Assembly (NCBI RefSeq): GCF_003863355.1
Contig: NZ_QQWG01000001.1
Location: 434,001-498,000 of the forward strand
Length of the DNA stretch: 64,000 nucleotides
Direction of reading: 5' to 3'
DNA from: Ancylomarina euxina
GTDB taxonomy: Bacteria > Bacteroidota > Bacteroidia > Bacteroidales > Marinifilaceae
A model generated the notes under the pieces. It had not been told where the DNA came from. It ran no database searches and was given only the letters and a program-made list of their open reading frames with translations. Shown here in pieces: positions 18,963 to 29,573 of the stretch (its first letter is position 1; each line of letters begins with the position of its first letter). Both the position numbers and the translations under genes were made by a program.

Positions 18963-19985
18963 TTATCTCATTAAGAATGAGAAGTTTTTGACATTTTTAA
19001 GTGCGACACCTGTCCCTCTTGCTACAGCTCTCAATGGATCTTCAGCAATATGGAATGGAATGTTTAATTTATTCATTAAACGTTTATCAAGACCACGAAG
19101 TAGTGCGCCACCTCCAGCAAGATAAATTCCACGGTTCACAATATCAGCATACAATTCAGGAGGTGTTTGCTCCAATGCACTTAAGATTGCAATCTCGATT
19201 TTAGAGATTGATTTTTCAAGACAATGTGCAATTTCCTGATATGAAACTGGTATTTCAATTGGAAGAGCTGTCATTTGATTTGGCCCTTGAACACGGAAAT
19301 CAGCTGGTGGTTCTTCTAGTTCAGACAGAGCAGATCCAACATGAATTTTGATGTCTTCAGCAGTACGCTCACCAATTTTGATATTGTGTTGGTGACGCAT
19401 GTATTCCTGAATATCCGCAGTTAAATCGTCACCAGCAATTCGAATTGATTTATTGGTAACAATACCTCCAAGAGAAATTACTGCAATTTCAGTTGTTCCA
19501 CCTCCTATATCTACGACCATGTTTCCTTCAGGAGCTTCAACATCAATTCCGATACCGATAGCTGCTGCCATTGGTTCATAAATCATGTAGACATCTCTAC
19601 CTCCAGCATGCTCAGAGGAATCACGAACAGCACGCATTTCAACCTCGGTACTACCCGATGGGATACAAATAACCATTCTTAATGATGGAGGAAATAGACG
19701 TGGCTTTTTATTGATCATTTTGATCATCCCACGAATCATTTGTTCGGCAGCATTAAAATCTGCAATTACACCGTCGCGCAAGGGACGGATTGTTCGAAGA
19801 TTGTCGTGAGTTTTACCTTGCATTTGGCGTGCCTTCTCGCCAATAGCCACCATTTTCTCGGTGCGTCGGTCAAGTGCCACAATCGAAGGTTCGTCAACCA
19901 CAATCTTATCATCACAAATGATGATTGTGTTTGCCGTTCCCAGGTCGATGGCAATTTCCTGTGTCATGAATGAAAAAAATCCCAT
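18963..19985 (-). CDS. mreB: Rod shape-determining protein MreB (actin homologue)
   Basis: A 340-residue actin-fold ATPase. It shows the phosphate-1 motif IDLGTANTIIICDD, the phosphate-2 motif VVDIGGGTTEIAVIS and the adenosine motif GIYLAGGGALLRGLDKRL. An N-terminal amphipathic MGFFSFM segment would bind the membrane. MreB filaments guide the elongasome. It is the first gene of the mre/rod operon, 131 bases after purH, so it may have its own promoter or be read through from purH. Confidence 0.97.
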   Translation of the reverse strand: MGFFSFMTQEIAIDLGTANTIIICDDKIVVDEPSIVALDRRTEKMVAIGEKARQMQGKTHDNLRTIRPLRDGVIADFNAAEQMIRGMIKMINKKPRLFPPSLRMVICIPSGSTEVEMRAVRDSSEHAGGRDVYMIYEPMAAAIGIGIDVEAPEGNMVVDIGGGTTEIAVISLGGIVTNKSIRIAGDDLTADIQEYMRHQHNIKIGERTAEDIKIHVGSALSELEEPPADFRVQGPNQMTALPIEIPVSYQEIAHCLEKSISKIEIAILSALEQTPPELYADIVNRGIYLAGGGALLRGLDKRLMNKLNIPFHIAEDPLRAVARGTGVALKNVKNFSFLMR

Positions 19986-20116
19986 ATAGTCGTGTGTATC
20001 TCGGTTTTATCTTTTTTATATTTTCAGAACTTTGTCCTCTAAGTTTAGAAGCATCCTAAGGTAGCAAGTTTATTAGGATTAATACACAGCTCGAAACAAA
20101 GAATCTGATTATAATT

Positions 20117-21649
20117 TTAATGTTTAAAGTGACGCATGCCTGTAAATACCATAGCAATACCAAACTTATTAGCTAAATCGATTGATTCTTGATCACGAAT
20201 TGAGCCACCAGGTTGGATAATTGCAGTAATTCCAGCTTCGTTCGCAGCTTCAACACAATCGCCGAATGGGAAAAAAGCATCCGATGCCATTGCACTTCCT
20301 TTGATGTTTTCACCACCCTGACGGATTGCATTTTCTAAAGCCCAAATACGACTAACTTGTCCTGGACCTACGCCCGTTGTCGTTTTGTCTTTGGCAATAG
20401 CAATACCATTCGATTTGGCGTGTTTAACTGCTTTCCATGCGAAAATTAGATCCTCCATTTCACTTTCAGATGGCTGACGCTCACTTACAACTTTCAACTG
20501 ATCGTTAAATAATTTCTGATCTTGTTCCTGAATTAATAATCCTCCTAAAACAGTACGTGCTTTAAAGGTTGAATATCCGGTTTTTAAGATTTCTGGAAGT
20601 TCCAACAATCTTAAATTCTTTTTCTTAGTTAATATTTCTAGCGCTTCAGCACTATAGGATGGAGCAACAATAACTTCAAGGAAAATTGAGTTCATGATTT
20701 CAGCTGTAGCTGCATCAATTTCACGGTTTGAAGCCACAATACCTCCAAAGATAGAAACTGGATCTGCCTCGTAAGCTTTCTTGAAAGCTTCAGCAATTGT
20801 TGGTGCACTACCTATTCCACAAGGATTAGCATGTTTTGCTGCAACAATCGTTGGTTCTGAATATTCCTTTAAGGTTTCTAAAGCCCCATCGGTATCACCA
20901 ATATTATTATACGAAAGTTCCTTACCATGAATTTTATTGGCCGCAGTAAGTGTTCCTTCAGTCTCTTTAATCTGAGCATAGAAACTGGCTTTTTGATGAG
21001 GATTTTCACCATATCTAAGATCTTGCTTCTTCTCGTAAGTTAAAGTGATCGTATCTGGAGATTGGATATCCAGCTTTGCATTAAAATAGTTCGAAATTAA
21101 AGCATCGTAATGTGCAGTGTGTTGAAACACTTTAGCTGCAAGTAGCTCTTTGGTTTCGAAACTTGTTGAACCATTTTCTTTAAGTTCTGCAATAACAAGA
21201 TCATAATCCTTCGGATCTGTAATAACTGAAACGAATTTGTAGTTTTTTGCTGCAGCTCTAAGCATGGTTGGACCACCTATATCGATATTTTCGATAATCT
21301 CTTCGTGCCCAGCTTCAGGATTTAAAACAGTTTGTTTGAAAGGGTATAGGTTACAAACGACAATATCTATTGCCTCTATGCCTAATTCTTTCATCTGCTT
21401 CTGATGCATTTCGTTATCGCGAATAGCTAAGATTCCCCCCTCAACATTAGGATGAAGTGTTTTTACTCGGCCATCAAAACATTCTGGGAATTGTGTCAGA
21501 TCTGAAATATCCATTACAGGAATTCCCTCGGCTTTAAATTTAGCTGAAGTACCTCCAGTGGAAATTATTTCCCATCCTAGTTGGTCTAGTTCTCTTGCAA
21601 ATTCAACAATATTTGTCTTATCAAAAACACTGATTAGAGCTCTTTTCAT
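20117..21649 (-). CDS. purH: Bifunctional AICAR transformylase / IMP cyclohydrolase
   Basis: A 510-residue enzyme of full family length. The N-terminal IMP cyclohydrolase (MGS-like) domain has [32 protein letters not shown], and the C-terminal AICAR transformylase domain has [13 protein letters not shown] with the catalytic Lys-His pair. It catalyses the last two steps of purine synthesis to IMP. A purH-mreBCD order is common in Bacteroidota. The upstream spacer has a possible minus-strand -7 box (21782-21775) with no good -33 box. Confidence 0.97.
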   Translation of the reverse strand: MKRALISVFDKTNIVEFARELDQLGWEIISTGGTSAKFKAEGIPVMDISDLTQFPECFDGRVKTLHPNVEGGILAIRDNEMHQKQMKELGIEAIDIVVCNLYPFKQTVLNPEAGHEEIIENIDIGGPTMLRAAAKNYKFVSVITDPKDYDLVIAELKENGSTSFETKELLAAKVFQHTAHYDALISNYFNAKLDIQSPDTITLTYEKKQDLRYGENPHQKASFYAQIKETEGTLTAANKIHGKELSYNNIGDTDGALETLKEYSEPTIVAAKHANPCGIGSAPTIAEAFKKAYEADPVSIFGGIVASNREIDAATAEIMNSIFLEVIVAPSYSAEALEILTKKKNLRLLELPEILKTGYSTFKARTVLGGLLIQEQDQKLFNDQLKVVSERQPSESEMEDLIFAWKAVKHAKSNGIAIAKDKTTTGVGPGQVSRIWALENAIRQGGENIKGSAMASDAFFPFGDCVEAANEAGITAIIQPGGSIRDQESIDLANKFGIAMVFTGMRHFKH

Positions 21650-22056
21650 GATTCTTTTTTTGGGGTAATTTATATGAGTCGAAAATTAACTTTTCAGCAA
21701 AAAAAAATTCAAACTGGAGCAGTTATGTAATTTACTAAAGGATAGCGCTTTACGTAATTGCGATTAGTTTCACGCAAAGTTAAGAAAAAGCCTAAAATTT
21801 AAGACTTATAAGTTGAGCTTTTTTAGTCAAAATTTTGAGAAAAATATTTCCTCTTGTTTTTAGGGGAATCGCTTTGAGGTATGGGTTTGTGTTTTGCTTT
21901 ACTAAATGGTGAGCATAAGTAGTAATTTACTTATGATTTTAGTTTTATTTGTTTCAAATTTGAATATGAAAAAGACGAGTTGAGGTTCGAATTGAAAGTA
22001 AATCATCCTAACAGTTTAAAGTCAATTTTGATGAGTTAGGATGATTTGTTTGATAT
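21650..22056. other. Intergenic region between purH and mgtE
   Basis: These 407 bases hold a terminator-like hairpin after mgtE (22000-22047) and a weak minus-strand -7 box (21775-21782) for purH. I see no coding sequence and recognise no riboswitch. Confidence 0.45.
22000..22047 (-). terminator. Probable terminator of mgtE
   Basis: A 13-bp perfect stem (AAATCATCCTAAC / GTTAGGATGATTT) with a 22-base loop lies ten bases after the mgtE stop. The tail is only moderately U-rich. Confidence 0.6.
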
Positions 22057-23415
22057 CTAAATCATGCTGTAGAAATAGGCTCCAATCGAAAGATAGATGA
22101 ATAAGCCAACAATATCATTTAATGTTGTAATAAATGGACCAGTTGCCAAAGCGGGATCCACCTTTGCTCTATGGAGCATCAAAGGAATAATGGTGCCTGC
22201 TATAGCAGCAAAAATCATAACGGCAAATAGTGCTACAGATACAGATATGGTTAATGCGAATGAATCACTGTAGAAATAATTGGATAAGAATAATAAAGAA
22301 GAACAGGTTAAGCCGTTGATAAGTGCTCCTCCCAATTCGCGCATTAAACGACTGAATGTACTTTCAATACCTAAAGAATTACTTGCGATACCTTGTACAA
22401 TGATTGCTGATGACTGAACACCAACATTACCTGCCATCGCAGTGATTAATGGAATAAAGAAAGCTAGAGCAGGAGTTGCTGATAATCCGGTTTCATGTGT
22501 CGCAATAACCATTGCTGCAAAAATCCCCCCAACTAATCCTATCAGTAGCCAAGGTAGACGCGCTCTGGTTTGTAACCAAATGGAGTCATTCGATTCAATA
22601 TCTTCGTAAATACCCGATGCCATCTGATAATCTTTCTCAGCTTCATCACGAATAACATCTACCACATCATCAATAGTGATTCGTCCCATTAGGCGCCCAA
22701 TACTGTCGACTACAGGGAGGGCTACCAAGTCATATTTCTCCATGATAAGAGCAACTTCCTCGTCAGATTCGTCGGTATGGACTGACATGACATCAGGTTC
22801 ATAGATGTTACCGATTTTGGCAGATGTAGGACTCAGAATCATCTTTTTAAGAGATAGTGTTCCTATTAGTTTTCCGTCATCATTAACAACATATACGTAA
22901 TAAATTTCGTCAATATCTTCAGCTTGACGGCTAAGTTCACGTAGGCAGGTAAGAACCGTCCAATTCTCATTGACGATAACCAATTCCTTTCCCATCAAAC
23001 CACCGGCGGTGTCTTCGTCGTAATGTAGAAGGTCTACAATGTCACCAGCAGTTTCAACATCTTCTATATGAGAAAGAAGTTCTTCTTGTTTTTCATCAGA
23101 GAGACCACCGATAAGGTCGGCGGCATCATCCGAATCCATGTGATCGATGAATTTTTTAGCAATAACCTCAATAGGAAGAACTTTGATGAAACGTTTACGA
23201 TCATCCTCTTCAATTTCTGAAAGAACATCGGCACCCGTATCGGCATCAAGAAGTAGAAATATATATTTGGCTTCTTCTGTATTTAATTCGTCTAAAATAT
23301 CTGCAATATCTGCTGCGTGCAGATGTTCGACTTTAGCTTTTGCTTCAGTCTCATTTTTCTGATCTATTAATTTTTTTAGATCATCGATGTATTCGCGAGT
23401 TAATTCAAATTGCAT
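22057..23415 (-). CDS. mgtE: Magnesium transporter MgtE
   Basis: A 452-residue Mg2+ channel with the full MgtE architecture: acidic N domain (residues ~1-130), two CBS domains (~135-255; MSVHTDESDEEVALIMEKYDLVALPVVD), then five membrane segments from about 285 with the pore signature FIPLITAMAGNVGVQSSAIIVQGIA. The N and CBS domains close the channel when cytosolic Mg2+ is high. It stands alone with its own terminator. Confidence 0.95.
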   Translation of the reverse strand: MQFELTREYIDDLKKLIDQKNETEAKAKVEHLHAADIADILDELNTEEAKYIFLLLDADTGADVLSEIEEDDRKRFIKVLPIEVIAKKFIDHMDSDDAADLIGGLSDEKQEELLSHIEDVETAGDIVDLLHYDEDTAGGLMGKELVIVNENWTVLTCLRELSRQAEDIDEIYYVYVVNDDGKLIGTLSLKKMILSPTSAKIGNIYEPDVMSVHTDESDEEVALIMEKYDLVALPVVDSIGRLMGRITIDDVVDVIRDEAEKDYQMASGIYEDIESNDSIWLQTRARLPWLLIGLVGGIFAAMVIATHETGLSATPALAFFIPLITAMAGNVGVQSSAIIVQGIASNSLGIESTFSRLMRELGGALINGLTCSSLLFLSNYFYSDSFALTISVSVALFAVMIFAAIAGTIIPLMLHRAKVDPALATGPFITTLNDIVGLFIYLSIGAYFYSMI

Positions 23416-23658
23416 AACATCTTATTTTTTTAATGTGTGACGAATTTCCTTAGGCCATTGATCTTATTATTGACATATTGAAGAGTATTCTGCATTCTAA
23501 ATGTGATGCAAAAGTCTGTATCGATTATATGAAAATAGGCTTCTATTTAAAATTTAGATCAGAGAACTATTTACTTCAGCATCTAATATAATTAAATAGT
23601 TGATAAAGTAATAGAAACTTAAACTTTGATAAACATCTTCGAAGCTAGAGTCATAAAT

Positions 23659-24438
23659 CTATTTTGCTAGAAGTGCGTCAATTTTATTAGTTAACTCTAC
23701 AAATTCCTGAACCGAAAGTTGCTCAGGTCTTTGTCCCATGACTTCGTCGTCAAGTTTAAGGTCGCCGAGTAAGCTTTTAAGTGAATTTCGGAGTGTTTTT
23801 CGTCGTTGATTAAAGCCCGTTTTAACAACTCGGATAAATAAAGGTTCATTACATTCTAAATGCGTAGTGGTGTTGCGACTCATGCGAATGACGCCGGAGT
23901 TAACCTTTGGTGGTGGATTGAATACTTCTGGTCCAACCGTGAAAAGATAATCAATATTGTAGAAGGCCTGCATCAATACACTTAAAATACCATAAGCTTT
24001 GCAGTTGGGCTTTGCACTCATGCGTTCCGCTACTTCTTTTTGAATCATACAAACAACTTCGGGAATTTGATCACGATAATCAAGGACCCTAAAGAAAATC
24101 TGAGAAGAAATATTATAAGGGAAATTTCCAATGATGACAAAAGGCTCATCGAATAATTTTGATAAATCGTAGCGAAGAAAATCTTCTCCTATTATTCGAC
24201 CATCTAGTTCAGGATATTTCTCTTTTAGATAGGCTACCGATTCGGTATCAATTTCTACAACATGAGTTTCAAAACTCTTATTTGGTAAAAGATATTGAGT
24301 TAGAACACCCATTCCTGGGCCTATCTCCAATACTTTATTTATTTGGTTAGCCTGTAAGCTATCAACAATTTTCTTGGCAATATTTAAATCTTTCAAGAAA
24401 TGTTGCCCTAAATTTTTCTTTGCTCTAACGTTCCCCAT
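23659..24438 (-). CDS. rsmA: 16S rRNA dimethyltransferase RsmA (KsgA)
   Basis: A 259-residue methyltransferase that dimethylates two adjacent adenines in the 3' helix of 16S rRNA. It starts [21 protein letters not shown] and shows the SAM motif [16 protein letters not shown] and the catalytic [13 protein letters not shown] (NLPY-type) motif. Length is normal. No close operon partner is visible. Confidence 0.96.
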   Translation of the reverse strand: MGNVRAKKNLGQHFLKDLNIAKKIVDSLQANQINKVLEIGPGMGVLTQYLLPNKSFETHVVEIDTESVAYLKEKYPELDGRIIGEDFLRYDLSKLFDEPFVIIGNFPYNISSQIFFRVLDYRDQIPEVVCMIQKEVAERMSAKPNCKAYGILSVLMQAFYNIDYLFTVGPEVFNPPPKVNSGVIRMSRNTTTHLECNEPLFIRVVKTGFNQRRKTLRNSLKSLLGDLKLDDEVMGQRPEQLSVQEFVELTNKIDALLAK

Positions 24439-24761
24439 ATTCCGGTCTTCAATACTTTTTTAACAGGAGATTTATTCTTAGGCTAAAAAACCAAAGTATT
24501 TTACAAACATTTCGTTATTTTTGCGATTCACCTGTCGTAAATTACGGCAAATTTAGAACTAAATACCATAAGAACAGGGTTTACTTGTTGAAATTTTAAA
24601 ATTCATTGACAAGAAAATCTAGATTTGTTTGTTTCAGCAAGATTCCTGTTGTAAAATTCAATCTGATTGATAATTTGTTCAGATTAGGAAATTTATTGCT
24701 CGAAAACTGATGAAGCAAGCTTGAGTTATGGGAAAATAACCATGTACAAAAACCGAACACA
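24439..24761. other. Intergenic region before the flippase-like gene
   Basis: These 323 bases lie between divergent genes. A TATTTTTG box on the plus strand (24516-24523) could be a -7 element but lacks a -33 partner. I see nothing else. Confidence 0.35.
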
Positions 24762-25775
24762 TTGAAGAAAACATTAAGTCAAAGCATAAAATTCCTAATT
24801 TTCTTTTCTATAAGCGCCTTTTTATTTTGGATAATTTATAGAGGTCAAGATACATCTGAGATCTTTGAGGTGTTGAAAAATGAGGTCAATTATTTATGGA
24901 TTCTGGTTTCTCTTCTCTTTGGACTTTTGAGTCATGTTAGTCGAACTATTCGATGGAATATGTTGATTGAATCATTGGGTAGAAAACCACGGTTTACCAA
25001 TACTTTCCTGGCTGTAATGGTTGGCTATTTTGCTAATTTAGCCTTACCCCGAATGGGAGAGATATCTCGTTGTGGTGTCATTAGTAAATATGAAGATGTT
25101 TCGTTTTCAAAGCTAATAGGAACTGTGGTTTTGGAAAGAGCTCTCGATATTGTTATGCTTTTGCTGCTCTTACTTCTGACCATGTTTACCCAATTTGAAG
25201 TATTGTCTAATTTCATGACACGTAACCCACAGGTGAGTTCTAAGTTATCTGCTGTTTTTGCCTCTTCAATTACAATGTATGTTATGCTTGCTTTAGCATT
25301 GCTTGTATTTATCTTCAGAAAGAAGTTTAAGCACACCACATTTTATAAGAAGATATTGTTCACTCTTGGCAACTTTATGGATGGGTTTAAAGCTATTCGT
25401 AAGCTGGATAATAAACTCCCCTTTATATTACATACTGTCTTTATATGGGTGATGTATTATTTAATGACTTATATTTGTTTCTTTAGTTTTGGATTCACCT
25501 CGAATTTGCCTGCATTAGCAGGGCTTACAGTTTTTGTGATGGGGAGTTTTGGTATGGTTGCTCCTGTTCAGGGTGGTATTGGAGCTTGGCATTTCATGGT
25601 TATCGGTACACTGTTAATTTACTTACCTAATACGCCTGATATTGAGAAACTATCTAGAAGTTTTGCTTTAGTTGTTCACGGTTCTCAAACGGCTATGATT
25701 ATTATTGTTGGAGCACTTTCAGTAATTGCTTTACCTTTTGTTAATCGTAGTAAAAGCTTAAATCAAAATTCATAA
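24762..25775 (+). CDS. Lysylphosphatidylglycerol synthase transmembrane-domain / UPF0104 membrane protein
   Basis: A 337-residue protein with about eight membrane segments. The family signatures are SHVSRTIRWNMLIESLGRKPRFTNTFLAVMVGYFANLALPRMGEISRCGVI and GGIGAWHFM, which match the AglD/MprF flippase-domain family. Such proteins are thought to move lipids or lipid-linked sugars, but the substrate here is unknown. The start is a TTG (24762): the only nearby ATG is out of frame. The next gene follows after 10 bases, so the two are probably one operon. Confidence 0.85.
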   Translation: MKKTLSQSIKFLIFFSISAFLFWIIYRGQDTSEIFEVLKNEVNYLWILVSLLFGLLSHVSRTIRWNMLIESLGRKPRFTNTFLAVMVGYFANLALPRMGEISRCGVISKYEDVSFSKLIGTVVLERALDIVMLLLLLLLTMFTQFEVLSNFMTRNPQVSSKLSAVFASSITMYVMLALALLVFIFRKKFKHTTFYKKILFTLGNFMDGFKAIRKLDNKLPFILHTVFIWVMYYLMTYICFFSFGFTSNLPALAGLTVFVMGSFGMVAPVQGGIGAWHFMVIGTLLIYLPNTPDIEKLSRSFALVVHGSQTAMIIIVGALSVIALPFVNRSKSLNQNS

Positions 25776-25785
25776 ATAAATTCAT

Positions 25786-26967
25786 ATGTGCGTGCAGTTT
25801 CAAATAGAAGAGGTAGTTGATCAGCTATCGAAGCGAAATTTTTTGGAATTACCTGTACGTCTATATAAAAACGAACCGAATTGGGTTCGACCTCTGGATA
25901 GAGATATTGAGGATGTTTTTGATCCTGAGAAAAATAAGATGTTTCAACGTGGCAGCTGTTGTCGTTGGATTTTGAAAAACTCAAATGGAATTACCGTAGG
26001 TCGCGTTGCTGCTTTTATTGATAATAAAACACGAAATTTAAGCGATCAGCCTACAGGAGGGATGGGCTTTTTTGAATGTATTGATGATAAAGATGCAGCT
26101 TATATTCTTTTCGATCACTGTGTTGATTGGCTGAAGAATCAGGGTATTGAAGCTATGGATGGACCTATAAATTTTGGGGAGCGTCATCAATGGTGGGGCT
26201 TGTTAGTTGATGGCTTTCATAGACCATTGTACAATATGCCATATTCGTTACCCTACTATCAAAACCTTTTTGAATTATATGGTTTTAAAACTTACTTCAA
26301 GCAATATACTTATAAGACCCTTTTTTCTACCGATAGTTTAAGTGAGATAATTGAATGGAAAGCGAAACGAATTGAGCGTAATTCCGATTATTCTGTTGTT
26401 CATTTTAATAAAAAAAATAAGGATAAGTTTATTCGGGACTTTGTTCATATTTATAATGCAGCTTGGGTTTCGACTATTCCAGGGATTGATTTTATGACAC
26501 CGGAGCATGCAAATGAGACCTTCAGTTCGCTAAGTTCTATATTGCATGAAAGGTTGCTTTGGTTTGCTTATTATAAGGGTGAACCGATAGGATTTTTTAT
26601 CATGACTCCAGATATGAATGAGGTTTTAGTTGGGGGAGATGGAAAATTGGGTTTGTTAGGTAGGTTGAAATTCTTGCATTACAAGTATATTAAGAAGAAT
26701 AAGAATGCAATCGGTTTGATATTCGGAGTTGTGCCTGCTTTTCAGTCTAAAGGGATTGATGCAGCTATGATTTATCAGTTTTCAAAAGAGGGCTTTGATC
26801 CGGAATTTCCTTTTGAAACACTTGAGATGAATTGGATAGGTGATTTTAATCCTCGAATGATGCATATGATGGATCATATTGGTGCATCGATTTATAAAAC
26901 TCACATCACTTATCGTAAACTTTTTGATGATAGTAAAGTTTTTAAGCGTTCTCCAATTATTAATTAA
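25786..26967 (+). CDS. GNAT-fold (acyl-CoA N-acyltransferase-like) protein of unknown function
   Basis: A 393-residue soluble protein of a family common in Bacteroidota. The N-terminal part (LPVRLYKNEPNWVRPL...EDVFDPEKNKMF) and the middle (GPINFGERHQWWGLLVDGF) are strongly patterned. The C-terminal half (residues ~230-380; GEPIGFFIMTPDMNEV, VVPAFQSKGIDAAMI, LEMNWIGDFNPRMM) resembles a GNAT acyltransferase fold. I cannot name a substrate. It follows the flippase-like gene by 10 bases, which suggests a shared envelope-related role. That is inference only. Confidence 0.75.
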   Translation: MCVQFQIEEVVDQLSKRNFLELPVRLYKNEPNWVRPLDRDIEDVFDPEKNKMFQRGSCCRWILKNSNGITVGRVAAFIDNKTRNLSDQPTGGMGFFECIDDKDAAYILFDHCVDWLKNQGIEAMDGPINFGERHQWWGLLVDGFHRPLYNMPYSLPYYQNLFELYGFKTYFKQYTYKTLFSTDSLSEIIEWKAKRIERNSDYSVVHFNKKNKDKFIRDFVHIYNAAWVSTIPGIDFMTPEHANETFSSLSSILHERLLWFAYYKGEPIGFFIMTPDMNEVLVGGDGKLGLLGRLKFLHYKYIKKNKNAIGLIFGVVPAFQSKGIDAAMIYQFSKEGFDPEFPFETLEMNWIGDFNPRMMHMMDHIGASIYKTHITYRKLFDDSKVFKRSPIIN

Positions 26968-27010
26968 TCGACTATTCTTTGTTGTAATCAGCTAAGGTTT
27001 TGTTAAAAAA

Positions 27011-27036
27011 AAAGCCATCTCTTTCGAGACGGCTTT
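27011..27036. terminator. Bidirectional terminator before recQ
   Basis: AAAGCC and GGCTTT close a stem with inner TCTC/GAGA pairing, after a run of A and before T-rich sequence. It lies between convergent genes. Confidence 0.8.
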
Positions 27037-27044
27037 GGTTATTT

Positions 27045-29222
27045 TTATAGTCCATGTTCTGTATGGAACTTTATTCGTAGTAGACGTATGTCTTCTTCTG
27101 AGTAATCTTCTTCTCCCAATTCTTCAAGAGCTTCTTCTATATCGTCGGTTTCAGCTTCATTGAAGTATTCCATTACTTCTTCTTGTCTGTCTTCATCAAT
27201 TGTTTCGTCGATATAATAATCGATGTTGAGTTTTGTGCCCGAATAGACAATGGCATCCATTTCTTTTAATAAATCAGAAAATTCCATGCCTTTTGCATCA
27301 GCAATGTCTTCAAGATCCATTTTTCTATCAACGCTTTGGATGATGTAAACCTTAAATTTTGATTTGTCTGCGATAGATTTCACAACCATATCTTGAGGAC
27401 GTTCAATATCATTCTCTTCAACGTGCTTGGCAATTAATTCAGCAAATTCTTTGCCAAAACGCTTTGCTTTACCAGCTCCAACACCTTGTATATGCGACAT
27501 TTCTTCAATATTAATAGGATATTGAATAGCCATGTCTTCAAGTGAAGGATCTTGGAAGATAACGTATGGTGGAGTGTCTTTGATTTTCGATATTTTCTTT
27601 CTAAGATCTTTAAGCATCTTTAAAAGAGTAGTGTCTACTGCAGCTGTACCTGTTGATTTTGGAGTGTCTGTGTCTGATTCATTAAATGCATGATCATCCG
27701 TAAGCATAAAAGGAGTAGGATTTTTTAAGAATTTGTGTCCTTCCTTCTTAATTTTTATAACCCCATACTGCTCAATGTCTTTTTCAATAAACAAATGGAT
27801 TAGAGCACGACGGAAAACCATATTCCAAAAATGCTGATCTTTGTCTTTACCACAACCAAAGATATCAAGTTCGTCGTGTTTGTATGATTTTGTCGAAGAG
27901 TTTGATTCTCCGGTTAAGATATTTACCAGATGATCGATTTTAAACCTCTCTTTGACTGTTTTGACAACATTGAGAGCCTTAACTACATATTCCTCACCTT
28001 GGAACTCTTTTTTAGGGTGTAGGCAGTTGTCGCAACTGCCACAATTCTCTTCAGTATGAGTTTCGCCAAAGTAATGAAGTAGGACAATACGTCGGCAAAC
28101 TGCTGATTCAGCGTAAGAGACGGTTTCTAAAAGAAGCTGTTTGCCAATTTCTTGCTCAGCGATCGGTTTACCTTGCATAAACTTTTCAAGCTTCTGGATG
28201 TCTTTATAGCTGTAGAAAGTTAGGCAATGGCCTTCTCCTCCATCTCTACCGGCACGACCTGTTTCCTGATAATAGCCTTCTAAGCTTTTGGGAATGTCGT
28301 AGTGTATTACAAAGCGCACATCGGGTTTGTCGATTCCCATACCAAAGGCGATGGTTGCAACAACAACATCGATATCTTCCATTAGGAATTTATCTTGGTT
28401 GCCCGATCGAGTCGCTGAATCCATACCAGCATGATAAGGAACAGCATTAATTCCATTAACTTGAAGTGTTTCTGCTAGTTCCTCGACTTTTTTTCGGCTT
28501 AAACAATAGATGATGCCTGATTTACCTTCATTTTTACGAATGAACTTGATAATCTCTTTTGTGGCTTCAACTTTAGGTTTCACCTCATAGTAAAGGTTCG
28601 AACGGTTAAAGGATGATTTGTAAACTTTAGCAGTTAGCATGCCAAGGTTTTTTTGTATATCATGTTGAACTTTAGGCGTCGCTGTTGCTGTTAAGGCAAT
28701 AATTGGAGCTTTCCCAATTTCTTCAACAATAGGTCTTATTTTACGGTATTCAGGTCTAAAATCGTGTCCCCATTCCGAAATACAATGTGCTTCATCTACA
28801 GCGTAGAAAGAAATTTTGATATTTTTTAGAAATTCAATATTGCTTTCTTTGGTCAATGATTCCGGAGCAACGTACAATAGTTTTGTTCTGCCTTCGATAA
28901 CATCTTCCTTAACTTTTAATGTCGCTGATTTTGAAAGGGACGAATTCATAAAATGTGCAACCCCATCATCTTCGCCAAAATTTCTCATGGCATCAACTTG
29001 ATTTTTCATCAAGGCGATTAATGGGGATATAATTATTGCTGTTCCTTCCAGCATCATAGCAGGTAATTGATAACACAGTGATTTACCTCCACCAGTAGGC
29101 ATTAGTACAAAACTATCATTACCATTAAGAACATTATTTATAACTTCTTCTTGACTTCCTTTGAAAGTGTCAAAACCAAAATTCTTTTTTAAATGACTAA
29201 CTAGCTCAAACTCCGTTTTCAT
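27045..29222 (-). CDS. recQ: ATP-dependent DNA helicase RecQ
   Basis: A RecQ helicase of about 725 residues. Walker A is MPTGGGKSLCYQLPAM and the DEAH box is YAVDEAHCISEWGHDFRPEYRKI. The superfamily 2 motifs IATIAFGMGIDKPDVRFVIHYDIPKSLEGYYQETGRAGRDG, a zinc-binding Cys cluster (CRRIVLLHYFGE...CGSCDNC), the RQC winged helix and an HRDC domain follow. It unwinds forked and recombination DNA. The frame is open to 29255, but I place the start at 29222 (MKTEFELVSHLKKNFGFDTFKG), where RecQ proteins normally begin. The C-terminal 100 residues are very acidic. Confidence 0.94.
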   Translation of the reverse strand: MKTEFELVSHLKKNFGFDTFKGSQEEVINNVLNGNDSFVLMPTGGGKSLCYQLPAMMLEGTAIIISPLIALMKNQVDAMRNFGEDDGVAHFMNSSLSKSATLKVKEDVIEGRTKLLYVAPESLTKESNIEFLKNIKISFYAVDEAHCISEWGHDFRPEYRKIRPIVEEIGKAPIIALTATATPKVQHDIQKNLGMLTAKVYKSSFNRSNLYYEVKPKVEATKEIIKFIRKNEGKSGIIYCLSRKKVEELAETLQVNGINAVPYHAGMDSATRSGNQDKFLMEDIDVVVATIAFGMGIDKPDVRFVIHYDIPKSLEGYYQETGRAGRDGGEGHCLTFYSYKDIQKLEKFMQGKPIAEQEIGKQLLLETVSYAESAVCRRIVLLHYFGETHTEENCGSCDNCLHPKKEFQGEEYVVKALNVVKTVKERFKIDHLVNILTGESNSSTKSYKHDELDIFGCGKDKDQHFWNMVFRRALIHLFIEKDIEQYGVIKIKKEGHKFLKNPTPFMLTDDHAFNESDTDTPKSTGTAAVDTTLLKMLKDLRKKISKIKDTPPYVIFQDPSLEDMAIQYPINIEEMSHIQGVGAGKAKRFGKEFAELIAKHVEENDIERPQDMVVKSIADKSKFKVYIIQSVDRKMDLEDIADAKGMEFSDLLKEMDAIVYSGTKLNIDYYIDETIDEDRQEEVMEYFNEAETDDIEEALEELGEEDYSEEDIRLLRIKFHTEHGL

Positions 29223-29255
29223 CTTCTGTAATTTGTTGTCATTAAATATTAACAA

Positions 29256-29573
29256 TATCTTTTTTTACACTGAAAAATGCTTCGTGTTGAATTGTGAAAA
29301 AAAATAATTCTAATATTATCTGTTGCTTATTTTCATATCGCTGAGAACCTGCGAAGCTAATAAAAATGTTTTGCAGATTTAGCTTTTAAAGGTGTGATTT
29401 TTACCTCAGTTCAGTCTTTTTTATTCAATAAATGAATACTTTTGTATTTAAATTTAGATAAACATTTGAAGAAAACAAAAACTTAAAGTCTTTTAACAGC
29501 TTTTAACTTTTTTTCTTTTTTAAGCCTTTATTTGGGGGTAAATAGAACATTAATAATTTAATACTGATAAGTT
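29256..29573. other. Intergenic region between recQ and kpsF
   Basis: A 318-bp divergent spacer. A plus-strand TACTTTTG (29437-29444) could be a -7 box for kpsF but has no clear -33 box. Nothing else is recognised. Confidence 0.4.
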